Shown here: one piece after another, positions 1 to 10,816 of the stretch
Numbering within the stretch: position 1 is the first letter of the stretch
Layout: the number at the start of each line of letters is the position of its first letter
Assembly (NCBI RefSeq): GCF_030056795.1
Contig: NZ_JASHKQ010000005.1
Coordinates: 158,218 to 222,217 of the forward strand
Length of the DNA stretch: 64,000 nucleotides
Direction: 5' to 3'
From: Rhodococcus sp. IEGM 1381
GTDB lineage: Bacteria; Actinomycetota; Actinomycetes; Mycobacteriales; Mycobacteriaceae
The notes under the pieces: generated by a model
Database searches by the model: none
What the model was told of the DNA's origin: nothing
Seen by the model: the letters and a program-made list of their open reading frames with translations, nothing else
Made by a program: the position numbers and the translations under genes

Positions 1-224
1 TGAATGGCTTCGGCCAGAAATCGGATCGTGCTCAGCGTCTCGTTGGCCCGATCGTCATACGATGACGCCCACTCCGTGGCCTCCTCGTAGCTCCCTGCCA
101 TGCTCCCACATTCGTACAGCTGATCGAGATGCTGATTGGCGGCACCGAAAAACTCGGCAGCTACCCGGACGCAGGCATCGGCCACGTCGTAGTAGTCCTG
201 CGGATCGAGATCCAGATCGCTCAT
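1..224 (-). CDS. ESX (type VII) secreted effector, N-terminal fragment
   Basis: Only the first 74 codons lie in the window; the gene continues off the left edge. The visible part is an acidic helical WXG100-like domain with DPQDYY near the start, then GSMAGSYEEATEWASSYDDR. From memory this pattern is typical of the N-terminal targeting domain of large actinobacterial ESX polymorphic effectors. The ATG overlaps the stop of the upstream WXG100 gene (ATGA, 221-224), so translation is probably coupled. The C-terminal domain, which would reveal a toxin or enzyme activity, is outside the window, so the effector class is an inference from the N-terminus and the two preceding WXG100-like genes. Confidence 0.6.
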   Translation of the reverse strand, partial: MSDLDLDPQDYYDVADACVRVAAEFFGAANQHLDQLYECGSMAGSYEEATEWASSYDDRANETLSTIRFLAEAI

Positions 225-523
225 CCGGTCGTTCCGCGTCCGAGCAACCGCAGGTTGGCATTGGATGCCTCGAGGTACGAGCGGCGCGCGGCGGCGGCAG
301 CGGCCCGCATTTCCATCAGCCCCGCTGCCATTTCGACTGCGCCTGCCCGCCACTCACGCTGCGCGACGTCGTGCTGCGCTGCCGCGGCACCTTCCCAGTG
401 CTGTTGATGTTGGGCAGTTCTCGCCTCGATTGCGTCGAGGTTGTCTTCGACAAGCCCGAGGAAGGCTTGCAGCTCAGCCAACGCACTATCCAGCTCCGCA
501 AAATTCACCACGAAACGTCCCAC
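221..523 (-). CDS. WXG100-family protein (ESX partner or chaperone)
   Basis: About 100 aa, almost entirely helical, with a central W-E-G turn near residue 43 (HWEG) between two long helices, as in the WXG100 fold. It lacks a C-terminal YxxxD/E secretion motif, so it may act as the dimer partner of its YxxxD-bearing neighbour or as an effector chaperone. The first start is GTG at 523, but that start has little Shine-Dalgarno sequence. GTG codons at 511 or 508 sit better behind GGGACG and may be the true start. It lies 9 bp after the upstream gene and overlaps the effector gene by 4 bp. Confidence 0.65.
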   Translation of the reverse strand: MGRFVVNFAELDSALAELQAFLGLVEDNLDAIEARTAQHQQHWEGAAAAQHDVAQREWRAGAVEMAAGLMEMRAAAAAARRSYLEASNANLRLLGRGTTG

Positions 524-532
524 TTCGCGCGC

Positions 533-853
533 CTACAGATTCAAAGAGCTGTGAGGGCGCGCATTGGCCTGGTCGGTGTCGGAATACGCTACGCCAGCCT
601 CGTTCAGCAGATCGCCCATTCTGACCAACGCTCCCGCGACCGCAACCACGCCACTATGAAAGTCGTTCCATCCCTCCCGATATGCAGTGGCGGCGGGTCC
701 ACGCCACGAATCGAGCAGACCCTCAATGTGGCGGTCCACCTTCGTCATTCCGCTCGACAGCGCATCGGCCGTCGCCCGAACGAACGCGGCATACTCAGCC
801 ATTTGGTGCGACTCGACCACCAGCGCCCGCACTGACCTCGTGTCGTCCGACAT
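533..853 (-). CDS. WXG100-like ESX substrate with YxxxD motif
   Basis: 106 aa, two-helix protein with the W-R-G turn at residues 50-52 (DSWRGPAATAYREGW) and a C-terminal YSDTD at residues 90-94. That matches the YxxxD/E general type VII secretion signal. The start is the ATG at 853, preceded by GGGGGAGC, the same leader as the EspC-like gene at 37779. It heads the three-gene cassette 853 to 1 (this gene, the second WXG100 protein, the effector). Inference: it forms a secreted heterodimer with the next gene product and helps deliver the effector that runs off the window. Confidence 0.7.
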   Translation of the reverse strand: MSDDTRSVRALVVESHQMAEYAAFVRATADALSSGMTKVDRHIEGLLDSWRGPAATAYREGWNDFHSGVVAVAGALVRMGDLLNEAGVAYSDTDQANARPHSSLNL

Positions 854-1078
854 GTGCTCCCCCGTCTGCGTCGCCGCCGCTCGCCGAAGAGCGAGGCTCA
901 CAGACTTGGACGTCGGCCAAGCCCAGTCGGTTCCATCGAATCGCATTCGGTACGACCGAGAATCCAGCCTGGGGCGAAGCTTTGGCTCGAAGTCTGCTGG
1001 CGTCGTCCGGTCCGGCAGCGGACACAAACGGTGCCGCCGGGCGGCTCGGCGGCTCGCTCTTCGACTTCGATTCGCCGG

Positions 1079-2635
1079 TCAGCGCACGGTAGCGCTGGGC
1101 AGGACAGGCACGGTCAGGGAAGACCCTCCGACTCCAGTTCGGACGATGACGTCCCCTGCCGGGGCGTCGTCGGTGATATCGGGGTAGTCGTCGCTGCGAA
1201 CCTGCACTTGCAGCCGATGTCCGGCCGGCAATCGGAAATGCGTCGGCCACGTGCGCACGTCCAACTCGTACTCCTGCCCGGGTATCACAGACTCGGGCGA
1301 CACCGATCCATTGCGGTGGCTCGCCTTGAGCCAACCCTGGGTGATGCGCTCGACGGTGCCGTCCGGCGCGACGTCGTCGATGATCACCGCGAGATTGCCG
1401 TCCGATGCGGTGAACGTTGCCGCAACCTTCGCTGTGGGAGACCCTGTGATCACCACATCAGCGGGTAGCGGGGTGGTCGAGAAGATCACCGCCGCTGCGG
1501 CAGCATCGGTGTGGTCCTCCGGCACGGTGTACGCGCGTGTGCCCTGCTCGGTCGACACCGGGCTCAGGCCACCGTCGGTTCCCATCGTCAGCGTCAGCTC
1601 GGTCGACTCGGCGGGTGGCCACTGACCGAATTCCTGCCAGCCACGTTCGACGGGCTCCGAGGAGATCTCGTAGGAATTGATCCGCTGAGCAGGCAGCGGC
1701 GCAGAATCGTCCTCGCGGAGCCACTTGTCCCACCATGCGAGGTATGCCCCCGTGCCGATATCGGCTTTCTGGCCCGCAGGCATCCCGTGTTCCCACGGGC
1801 CCGCTACTACCCACGTCAGATCTGGATGTGCACCGTAGTTCTGCATCATCGGATCCCGGTACCGGTCGTACCATCCACCGACCTGCAACATGGGCACGTC
1901 GATGTTCTGCCACTTCGCCTTGACGCTGCGGTCGATCCAGTACTCGTCGTACATCGGATGTTCGTCGTACGGCCCCTCGGTGGCGGGCGCGGTGCTTGCT
2001 TGCCAGGTGCGGATGGTGTCGGATCGGATCCCCCCGCGGTAGATCGTGTTCTCGTACCAGTCACTGAATGCATCGACCGGAATGACCGCAGCCAGGTGTG
2101 GAGGATTGTTGGCCGCGGACAACATCGAGGTGTGCCCGCCATAGCTGACGCCGGACTGTCCGACCTTGTCCGTCGACCACGATTGCGCTGCAGCCCATTC
2201 GACGAGGTCGTAGTTGTCCTGCTGTTCCTGCGGGCCGAACGGATCCAGTACGCCTGGAGAATCGCCGGATCCCCGGACGTTGCACAACAAGATGTTGTAC
2301 CCACGCTCGACCAGATACGCCGAGTCCACCGCCAACTGGTCGAGTCCGTCGTAGGCGTTGAAGTCGTAGACGATGGTCGGAAACTGCTCGGCGACCGGGA
2401 CATTGCCGGCGTCACCGGGCCGGTTCACGTCACACGCGAGCGTCGCACCGTCGCGCATCGGAACCTTCATGCGCTCCGAGGTGACCGTGTATTCGGCCGC
2501 ACGACCGTGGGTGAAGAACAGGTCTGTGGGCGCTTCGCGAGGCATCGCTCCAGCAGTACCGGCTGCCTGTCCGACGAGAACTACGGCAAGAGTCAAGGCC
2601 AGGGGTACGCGGGTGATACGGATATCGATCTCCAT
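1079..2635 (-). CDS. CocE/NonD-type S15 peptidase-family hydrolase, secreted
   Basis: 518 aa. An N-terminal signal peptide (basic start, hydrophobic core VPLALTLAVVLV, cleavage near AGA-MP) predicts export. The alpha/beta-hydrolase core has the nucleophile motif GVSYGG, the acid region GGWYDRYRD and the histidine region GPWEHG. A C-terminal jelly-roll (X-Pro dipeptidyl-peptidase C-terminal type) follows from about residue 330. The family cleaves esters, acylated compounds or X-Pro dipeptides, so the substrate here is unknown. It lies 38 bp downstream of the AtuA-like gene and may be the last cistron of that operon. The ATG at 2635 is chosen because the signal peptide begins there; an ATG at 2722 would add 29 unlikely residues. 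Confidence 0.8.
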   Translation of the reverse strand: MEIDIRITRVPLALTLAVVLVGQAAGTAGAMPREAPTDLFFTHGRAAEYTVTSERMKVPMRDGATLACDVNRPGDAGNVPVAEQFPTIVYDFNAYDGLDQLAVDSAYLVERGYNILLCNVRGSGDSPGVLDPFGPQEQQDNYDLVEWAAAQSWSTDKVGQSGVSYGGHTSMLSAANNPPHLAAVIPVDAFSDWYENTIYRGGIRSDTIRTWQASTAPATEGPYDEHPMYDEYWIDRSVKAKWQNIDVPMLQVGGWYDRYRDPMMQNYGAHPDLTWVVAGPWEHGMPAGQKADIGTGAYLAWWDKWLREDDSAPLPAQRINSYEISSEPVERGWQEFGQWPPAESTELTLTMGTDGGLSPVSTEQGTRAYTVPEDHTDAAAAAVIFSTTPLPADVVITGSPTAKVAATFTASDGNLAVIIDDVAPDGTVERITQGWLKASHRNGSVSPESVIPGQEYELDVRTWPTHFRLPAGHRLQVQVRSDDYPDITDDAPAGDVIVRTGVGGSSLTVPVLPSATVR

Positions 2636-2673
2636 CCATCGGGCGGCTGGGCCGCGAGAGTCGGAAAATGGGG

Positions 2674-2988
2674 TCAAAAAGATTCGGGCACAGCCATACT
2701 CAGCAGGTGGTAGCTCAGACACTTGCCGTGTCCGTCCAGAACAGGGCTTCCCGTCACTCCCCCGCCGAGCACGCCGGGCAGCTCGAACACCAGGCCGGAG
2801 ACCAACGGCATCTCCGTGCGGCGCACGTCTCCGGTGACCAACGGCGCGAAATGTTCAGCAACGGCCTCGACAGTGAGTTCGCGGGTCAATAACTCGTAGT
2901 GTTCGTCGGTCCGCGGGAAGACAGCGAGAATAAGGGTGTCGCCCTTGTCCCCGGTTCGCACGTCGGCGAGATCGTCGACAGTCCTCAT
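2674..2988 (-). CDS. AtuA-associated small protein (ferredoxin-fold AtuA C-terminal type)
   Basis: 104 aa. It has the signature of the small domain that follows AtuA proteins: DLADVRTGDKGDT near the N-terminus, then a mid segment FAPLVTGDVRR and a glycine-rich LGGGVT. In many bacteria this is fused to the AtuA C-terminus; here it is a separate gene whose ATG overlaps the AtuA stop (2985-2988). Inference: it is the second subunit or domain of the same enzyme. The biochemical role is not established; the family is tied to acyclic terpene utilisation by genetics in Pseudomonas. Confidence 0.75.
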   Translation of the reverse strand: MRTVDDLADVRTGDKGDTLILAVFPRTDEHYELLTRELTVEAVAEHFAPLVTGDVRRTEMPLVSGLVFELPGVLGGGVTGSPVLDGHGKCLSYHLLSMAVPESF

Positions 2989-4337
2989 ACCGTCACCTCC
3001 GTGGTGTGCACAGCGGTCGTTACCTGTGCGCGTGGAATCAGACACGACCTGATGGCAAGAACCTCGGTGCTGCTCCTGCGCGCACCGCCTCCACCGGCCG
3101 GGCCGTTGGTGTACAGACTTTCGACTTCCCATCCCACCAGTGCAGCTGTCTCCGCGTCGGGTACCTTCGCGGTCACTCGCAGTCGCACTTCGGGGACATC
3201 GGCGATCGACGCAAGTCCGCGGAAGGCTGCGCCCGCCCCGATGTACTCGATGCCGACTTTCTCCGCCGGAATGCCGTGCACCTCCCACAGTCGCTGCTGC
3301 ACAATTCCTCCGGCGAGCTCAGCGCGTTGCAGGGCGCGTGGCCCGGCGTAGCTGATCTGCCCTTCACCGAGCCAACCGCCGCGGAATCCAAGAGTCACCT
3401 TCAACTCCTCCGGGCGCGTGCCGCCTGTCGCGCCTGACACAGCCACCCGGTCGGGCTCAACGGTCTCGAACGAGACTCCGGTGAAATCCGCGGTCACGTC
3501 CGGCGTCAGGTACCTCGCGGGATCGCCTACCTCGTAGAGCAACTGCTCGGCGCACGTTCGCCGAGACAACTCCCCGCCGGTGCCGTCGACTTTGCCGAAT
3601 TCGGCTGTGCCGTCTGCACGTACGTCCCCGAACGGAAAGCCCAAATTTGCCAGACACTGCACAGGTTTGGTGACCGGGTCGGCGAAGTAGCCACCGGTCA
3701 GTTGGCCCGCGCACTCGAGTAAATGTCCGACGGCCGTCCCCGCACCGAGTGTCTCCCAATCCTGACCGGCCCAACCGAACTCGTGCATCAGCGGCGCGAG
3801 ATACAGAGCGGGATCGGCAAGTCGGCCGGTAAGGATCACGGCGGCATCGACGTCGAGTGCGGGCAATACGGCATCGGCCCCGATATACGCGTTGGCCGAC
3901 ACCAGTTCCTCGGAATGCTCCGACAGCGGGCGGCCGGTCTCCCATACCACCGGATCGATGCGACGCACCGCGTCGAGCACGTCGTCGCCGGTGACGGCCA
4001 CGATGCGCACCGAACGCGAACACACCTGCTCCGCCACACGCGCAACAACGGCTGCTGCCGCAACAGGATTCGCGGCTCCGGAGTTGGTCACGACGGTAAT
4101 GCCCTGCTCCGTCGTCGCGCCGAGTACTGCACGCATGCGCGCTGCCAAGAGTGGGTCGTAGCCGGTCGTGGGATCAAGCAATTTCCGGGCCTGCCCGGTC
4201 GCAACCGTCCGCTCGCCGAGGCACTCGAAGATCAGATAGTCGAGCTCGCCTCGCTCGGCCAAAATCTGGGCGGGGTCGATACGATCGCCGGCAAACCCTG
4301 CGCCCGCACCCAACCGGATGGTTCCGCGGGCGCTCAT
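2985..4337 (-). CDS. AtuA/DUF1446-family protein
   Basis: 450 aa, covering the DUF1446 (acyclic terpene utilisation AtuA) domain. Visible are the Gly-rich N-terminus IRLGAGAGFAGDRIDP, the segment YLIFECLGERT and a conserved VVTNSGAANP. Start ATG 4337 overlaps the transporter stop (ATGA), and the stop overlaps the next gene in the same way, so the three genes are one coupled operon. AtuA is required for citronellol/geraniol catabolism in Pseudomonas but its reaction is unclear, and many DUF1446 proteins sit in non-terpene clusters. Here the partner is a CitMHS carboxylate transporter and no acyl-CoA carboxylase is present, so a carboxylic-acid substrate is more likely than a terpene (inference). 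Confidence 0.8.
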   Translation of the reverse strand: MSARGTIRLGAGAGFAGDRIDPAQILAERGELDYLIFECLGERTVATGQARKLLDPTTGYDPLLAARMRAVLGATTEQGITVVTNSGAANPVAAAAVVARVAEQVCSRSVRIVAVTGDDVLDAVRRIDPVVWETGRPLSEHSEELVSANAYIGADAVLPALDVDAAVILTGRLADPALYLAPLMHEFGWAGQDWETLGAGTAVGHLLECAGQLTGGYFADPVTKPVQCLANLGFPFGDVRADGTAEFGKVDGTGGELSRRTCAEQLLYEVGDPARYLTPDVTADFTGVSFETVEPDRVAVSGATGGTRPEELKVTLGFRGGWLGEGQISYAGPRALQRAELAGGIVQQRLWEVHGIPAEKVGIEYIGAGAAFRGLASIADVPEVRLRVTAKVPDAETAALVGWEVESLYTNGPAGGGGARRSSTEVLAIRSCLIPRAQVTTAVHTTEVTV

Positions 4338-5755
4338 GAGACCCACACCGGGATGACGCCCGTCGCGAAGGCAACCCCGAGCATGCCGAGGCTGACGAGC
4401 CACGCCCACCCGAGGGTATGCCGGATGTGCCTGCCGATGTCGACCTTTGCGAGACCGACGAGAAGGTAGAACGCGCCCGTCATCGGACTGATCGGGAAGC
4501 CGACGGTCTCCTCACCGATGATCGACGCCTGAGCGAGATGGATTGCGCTGATACCGAACTGGTCACCGACCTCGATGAGCACCGGCAGCACGCCGAAGTA
4601 GTACGCGTCCGGGCCGAAGATCAGACTCATCGGTACCGCGAACACCCCGACGATGAGCGGAAGTGCCGGTGCCATCCAGTCCGGAATCACATTGGCAGCG
4701 CTGACGGCCATCGATTCGATCATGCCGCTGCCGTCGAGCACACCGAGCAGAACACCGGCGGCGAGCAACGTGCCCACCATCAGCATCGCCCCGACGGCAT
4801 GGGCCTCGATGCGCGCGGACTGCGCCTTCATACCCGGGTAATTGATCAGGAGCGCAACGATGGTAGCGATGATGAAGCAGGTCTCCGGAGGTGCGACGGC
4901 CGCGATCAGTGCGGCAAGTGTCGCGACAACGAGAACGACGTTGACCCAGAACAGCTTCGGACGTAGCAGGCTGGGCTCGTCGGGCTTGTCGGGCTTGTCG
5001 GGCTCTTCGGGGGTCTCGCCGCCGCCCGAGCCGGCTGAGGCCGGCCCGTCGGTTCCGCCGGTGGCGGGTACCGGGATTCGCTGCCCGACGCGTGCCGTCG
5101 ACTCCTCCACCTCGGCCTTGACATCACCTGCTGCGACCTTCGCCAACCGTGTCCGCTCTCGGCGTCCGAGGTAGTACGCGATGGCCAACGCGAACACCAC
5201 GCCCGCGATCTGCGCGGGAATCAGTGGCACCCACAGCTCGTTGGCGTCGACGCCCAATGTTGCGGCCGCTCGCGCCGTCGGGCCGCCCCAAGGAACGATG
5301 TTCATGACGCCAGCACCGAGTCCGACACAGGTGGCCAACACCAGCCGGCTCATCCCGAGGCGCTCGTAGATCGGGAGCATCGCAGGAACGGCGATCAGGA
5401 ACGTGACCGCGCCTGCGCCGTCGAGATGGGCGACCAATGCAAGAGCGGTCGTAGCAACGGCGACGGTCGGCGGAGCGCTGCCTGCCCACTTCACGATGCG
5501 CGCGATGAGTGGATCGAACAGACCCGCGTCGCGCATGATCCCGAAGAAGACGATCGCGAACAGGAACATGGCCGCGACGCCGACGACGCCGCCAAGTCCC
5601 TCCTTGACGAACCCCGCCACCTCGGACGGCGAGTTGCCGGCCAGGAACGCCGCGGCGAGCGGGACACCCGCAAGCGCAACGATGGCCGCGACGCGTTGGG
5701 TGAACAACAGCAGCAGGATGACGGCAATCGTCCCGAAGCCGAGCAGTGACAGCAT
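4334..5755 (-). CDS. CitMHS-family carboxylate/proton symporter
   Basis: 473 aa integral membrane protein with about 11-12 hydrophobic segments, including AAMFLFAIVFFGIMRDAGLFD and a conserved GPTARAA loop. It matches the CitMHS family, whose characterised members import metal-citrate or related carboxylates with protons. A central cytoplasmic loop (about residues 225-260) is low complexity, with SAGSGGGETPEEP followed by DKPDKPDEP from a 9-nt tandem repeat. The start ATG 5755 has a good AAGGAGA Shine-Dalgarno. It is the first gene of the operon with AtuA and faces a divergent LysR regulator, which probably controls it in response to the imported compound. Confidence 0.85.
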   Translation of the reverse strand: MLSLLGFGTIAVILLLLFTQRVAAIVALAGVPLAAAFLAGNSPSEVAGFVKEGLGGVVGVAAMFLFAIVFFGIMRDAGLFDPLIARIVKWAGSAPPTVAVATTALALVAHLDGAGAVTFLIAVPAMLPIYERLGMSRLVLATCVGLGAGVMNIVPWGGPTARAAATLGVDANELWVPLIPAQIAGVVFALAIAYYLGRRERTRLAKVAAGDVKAEVEESTARVGQRIPVPATGGTDGPASAGSGGGETPEEPDKPDKPDEPSLLRPKLFWVNVVLVVATLAALIAAVAPPETCFIIATIVALLINYPGMKAQSARIEAHAVGAMLMVGTLLAAGVLLGVLDGSGMIESMAVSAANVIPDWMAPALPLIVGVFAVPMSLIFGPDAYYFGVLPVLIEVGDQFGISAIHLAQASIIGEETVGFPISPMTGAFYLLVGLAKVDIGRHIRHTLGWAWLVSLGMLGVAFATGVIPVWVS

Positions 5756-5797
5756 GTGATCTCCTTCATCGAATACGACGAGTGTTGTGCAGATCAC
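5756..5797. promoter_or_regulatory. Divergent control region with inverted repeat (LysR box candidate)
   Basis: Between the CitMHS and LysR start codons, GTGATCT (5756-5762) and AGATCAC (5791-5797) form perfect 7-bp arms 28 bp apart. A second short inverted pair, TGTTG/CAACA, lies further right. The first arm overlaps the transporter Shine-Dalgarno, so binding there could block translation or transcription start. LysR regulators usually bind such interrupted dyads in divergent promoters. Confidence 0.35.
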
Positions 5798-5837
5798 TTA
5801 CGCCGTCCAACATCAGTTGGGTATAGATTCATGCTCT

Positions 5838-6731
5838 GTGGGCATAAACCTGGGCATTGCCCATCTCCGCGCCGTCGTCGCACTCGCCGATCACGCGAGC
5901 TTCACCGCTGCAGCGAACTCACTGCTGGTCTCTCAACCAAACCTGAGCCGGACAGTCGCCGAGGCCGAACGCCGTCTGGGCGTGCGACTGTTCGTGCGCA
6001 CCACCCGCAGCGTCGACCTCACCGGTGATGGACACGAGGTGACGGCCTATGCCCGTCGAGTATTGCTCGAGTTCGACGACGGCCTGGAGCAGATCGGACG
6101 CTTCGTCTCGGGCGACCGAGGAACCGTCACCATCGCGTGCTTGCCATCGATCGCGGCAATCTTTTTGCCCCCGTACATCGTGGAGTTCCGCAACAGTCAT
6201 CCCGACGTCTCGGTGCACATCAAGGACGGTCTACGCGACGACGTGGTGGCCTCAGTCCGCGACGGTTCGGTTGATTTCGCAGTGGTGGCGGCATCGGAAC
6301 GAGCGAACGACTTGATTCGCACGACGGTCAGCACCGACGCGTTCGTCTGCGCAATACCACCGAATCATGCTCTTGCACAACGTACAAGCCTGTCGTGGAC
6401 CGACCTCGCCGACGAGCCGTTCATCGCCTTCGGCCCCGAATCGAGCATTGCTTCGCACGTGCGACTGGCGCTGGACAACGCGGGAGTCGACGTCGGACCA
6501 TCGGTTCAGGCGCACAACGTGGCCGCCGTAGCGGGCCTGACCGCTGCCGGACTTGGTATCACCGTGATCCCGGAACTGGTGGTGCCGATGATGTCGTTCG
6601 CGAACCTGATCTACCTGCCCATCGAGCCGACCATCCACCGCACCATTTCTGTCGTGCAATTGCCAGGGCGACGCCAGAGTGCCAGCTGTTCGGCGTTCCT
6701 CGGTGTTCTGGTCCCGCCCCCGAAGGAGTGA
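5838..6731 (+). CDS. LysR-family transcriptional regulator
   Basis: About 297 aa. The N-terminal winged helix-turn-helix (FTAAANSLLVSQPNLSRTV) is followed by a LysR substrate-binding domain from about residue 75 (GTVTIACLPSIAA). It is divergent from the CitMHS-AtuA operon and is the likely regulator of it. The start is uncertain: GTG at 5838 fits the family N-terminus, and a TATAGATT element about 10 bp upstream suggests a leaderless transcript. An in-frame start at 5787 would add 17 residues and overlap the divergent control region. Its stop codon lies inside the first palindromic repeat at 6728. Confidence 0.85.
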   Translation: MGINLGIAHLRAVVALADHASFTAAANSLLVSQPNLSRTVAEAERRLGVRLFVRTTRSVDLTGDGHEVTAYARRVLLEFDDGLEQIGRFVSGDRGTVTIACLPSIAAIFLPPYIVEFRNSHPDVSVHIKDGLRDDVVASVRDGSVDFAVVAASERANDLIRTTVSTDAFVCAIPPNHALAQRTSLSWTDLADEPFIAFGPESSIASHVRLALDNAGVDVGPSVQAHNVAAVAGLTAAGLGITVIPELVVPMMSFANLIYLPIEPTIHRTISVVQLPGRRQSASCSAFLGVLVPPPKE

Positions 6732-6870
6732 ATGGTCCATTCACAACGTCTGAGCGTATGAAAGTCACATTGACCCAGCTGGGGCGGGCTGTGGACCGAA
6801 TTCTGTTGCACCCCAGAACGAATGAATGGTCCACTCACAGCGTCTGAGCGCGTGAATGGACCATTCATTC
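6728..6870. repeat. Cluster of three palindromic repeat copies (REP-like)
   Basis: Three copies of a near-perfect palindrome. The first is GTGAATGGTCCATTCAC at 6728-6744. The second, with one mismatch, is at 6823-6838. The third, inverted, is GTGAATGGACCATTCATTC at 6852-6870. Copies 1 and 2 are each followed by a conserved CGTCTGAGCG. They fill the space between the convergent LysR and icd genes, and the first copy overlaps the LysR stop codon. They may act as a bidirectional terminator or be a chromosomal repeat family. Confidence 0.7.
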
Positions 6871-6893
6871 CATGAAGGGCGAGCCAGAAAGAA

Positions 6894-9131
<2,238 letters not shown>

Positions 9132-9371
9132 GTTTCGCCTTTGCCTCAGTTTCAACGTCGTCTTTTGGATGCGTCCACTGTCGACTTTAATCTTTGAACC
9201 CGCCAATGTGCGGGGCAGTGGGGTATCACTCCACCAACGGTTCCAAGTTACCGACGAGTAGGGCGCTCAAAGGGTTTCGCCACCCCGCCGCGACTTGCCT
9301 CTGACCACCATCGGAGCATCCGATTTGCCCGAATCGGAACAATGACACCCGCTCCGTCCGTTGAACGAGGT

Positions 9372-10748
9372 ATGACGACCTACAAGACTGTCAATCCTGC
9401 CGACGGCACAACTGTCAAGGAATTCGAGACTCTCGATACGGCCGGCGTCGAGCGAGCACTCGCCGACGCACACGCCGGTTTCCAGACGTGGCGCAAGACC
9501 TCACCGAAGCACCGCGCCGAGATTCTGCACAAGGTCGCCGATCTCTACACCGAGCGTTCGGACGAATTGGCCCGCACGATCTCGATCGAAATGGGCAAGC
9601 CCCTCACCGAATCTCAAGGCGAGGTGGAGCTGTCGTCCAACATCTACCGCTACTACGCCGACAACGGCCCCGCGCTGCTCGAGGACGAGAAGCTCGACGT
9701 CCCCGGCGCGGAAGACACTGTGCTGCAGCGCAAGCCGGTGGGCGCACTCGTCGGCGTCATGCCGTGGAACTTTCCGTATTACCAGGTTGCCCGGTTCGCC
9801 GGCCCGAACCTGATGGTGGGCAACACGATTCTGCTCAAGCATGCACCCAACTGCCCGCAGTCGGCGCTGCTGATGGAGGAGATTTTCCAGCAGGCCGGAC
9901 TCCCCCAGGACGCGTACATCAACATCTTTGCCACCAATGACCAGATCGCCGACATGATCGCCGACCCACGCGTCCAAGGAGTGTCGCTCACCGGTAGTGA
10001 GAGGGCCGGAACCTCCGTCGCCGAGACCGCCGGACGCAACCTCAAGAAGGTCGTCCTCGAGCTCGGCGGATCGGACGTGTTCATCCTGCTCGACTCCGAC
10101 GACATGGACGCTACAGTCGAATCCGCGACCCGGGCGCGGCTGTCCAACGCAGGCCAGGCCTGCAACGCCGCCAAGCGCATCCTCGTCGCCGAGGACGTCT
10201 ACGACGACTTCGTCCCCAAGCTCGTCGCATCCTTCGAGGCCGTGCAGACCGGTGATCCGTTGGACGCAAAGACCACCCTCGGCCCGCTGTCGTCGCAGAC
10301 CGCCGCCGACACGTTGATCGAACAGATCGACGACGCCGTCGCCAAGGGCGCAACGCTGCTGACCGGCGGCAAGAAGATCGACGGACCGGGTGCATTCGTG
10401 CAGCCGACGCTACTGACCGACGTCACCCCGGACATGCGCGCGTACAGCGAAGAGCTGTTCGGGCCGGCCGGCGTGATCTACAAGGTCGAAAGCCCGCAGC
10501 AGGCAATCGAATTGGCCAATTCCTCCCCGTACGGCCTCAGCGGCTCGGTGTGGAGCACCGACCTCGACAAGGCCCGTGACGTGGCCGAGCAACTCGAAGT
10601 CGGCATGGCCTTCGTCAACGAACACGGCACCACCCTGCCCGGCCTGCCCTTCGGCGGAGTCAAGCGCTCCGGCGTCGGCCGCGAACTGGGTCCCTGGGGC
10701 ATGGACGAGTTCGTGAACAAGAAGCTCGTCAGAGTTTCCGCGAAGTAG
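9372..10748 (+). CDS. gabD: NAD(P)-dependent succinate-semialdehyde-type dehydrogenase
   Basis: 458 aa aldehyde dehydrogenase. Visible are the cofactor region MPWNFPYYQVAR, the catalytic Glu motif VLELGGSD and the nucleophile Cys in NAGQACNAAKR (near residue 260). Length and sequence best fit the succinate-semialdehyde dehydrogenase branch, which turns succinate semialdehyde into succinate. In a related role it can bypass 2-oxoglutarate dehydrogenase. It is divergent from icd, whose product is the usual upstream metabolite of that bypass (context inference). The start ATG 9372 has GAACGAGGT just upstream, and an intrinsic terminator follows the stop. Confidence 0.8.
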   Translation: MTTYKTVNPADGTTVKEFETLDTAGVERALADAHAGFQTWRKTSPKHRAEILHKVADLYTERSDELARTISIEMGKPLTESQGEVELSSNIYRYYADNGPALLEDEKLDVPGAEDTVLQRKPVGALVGVMPWNFPYYQVARFAGPNLMVGNTILLKHAPNCPQSALLMEEIFQQAGLPQDAYINIFATNDQIADMIADPRVQGVSLTGSERAGTSVAETAGRNLKKVVLELGGSDVFILLDSDDMDATVESATRARLSNAGQACNAAKRILVAEDVYDDFVPKLVASFEAVQTGDPLDAKTTLGPLSSQTAADTLIEQIDDAVAKGATLLTGGKKIDGPGAFVQPTLLTDVTPDMRAYSEELFGPAGVIYKVESPQQAIELANSSPYGLSGSVWSTDLDKARDVAEQLEVGMAFVNEHGTTLPGLPFGGVKRSGVGRELGPWGMDEFVNKKLVRVSAK

Positions 10749-10762
10749 GCTCCGCTGAAGAT

Positions 10763-10788
10763 GCTCCCCGGGCAGTTGTCCGGGGAGC
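10763..10788 (+). terminator. Intrinsic terminator after the aldehyde dehydrogenase gene
   Basis: A perfect 9-bp stem, GCTCCCCGG at 10763-10771 with CCGGGGAGC at 10780-10788, has an 8-nt loop and is followed by TTTGT. It lies 15 bp past the dehydrogenase stop and before the next start at 10817. Confidence 0.8.
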
Positions 10789-10816
10789 TTTGTCATCCCG
10801 CGGTCATACTGTCTCG

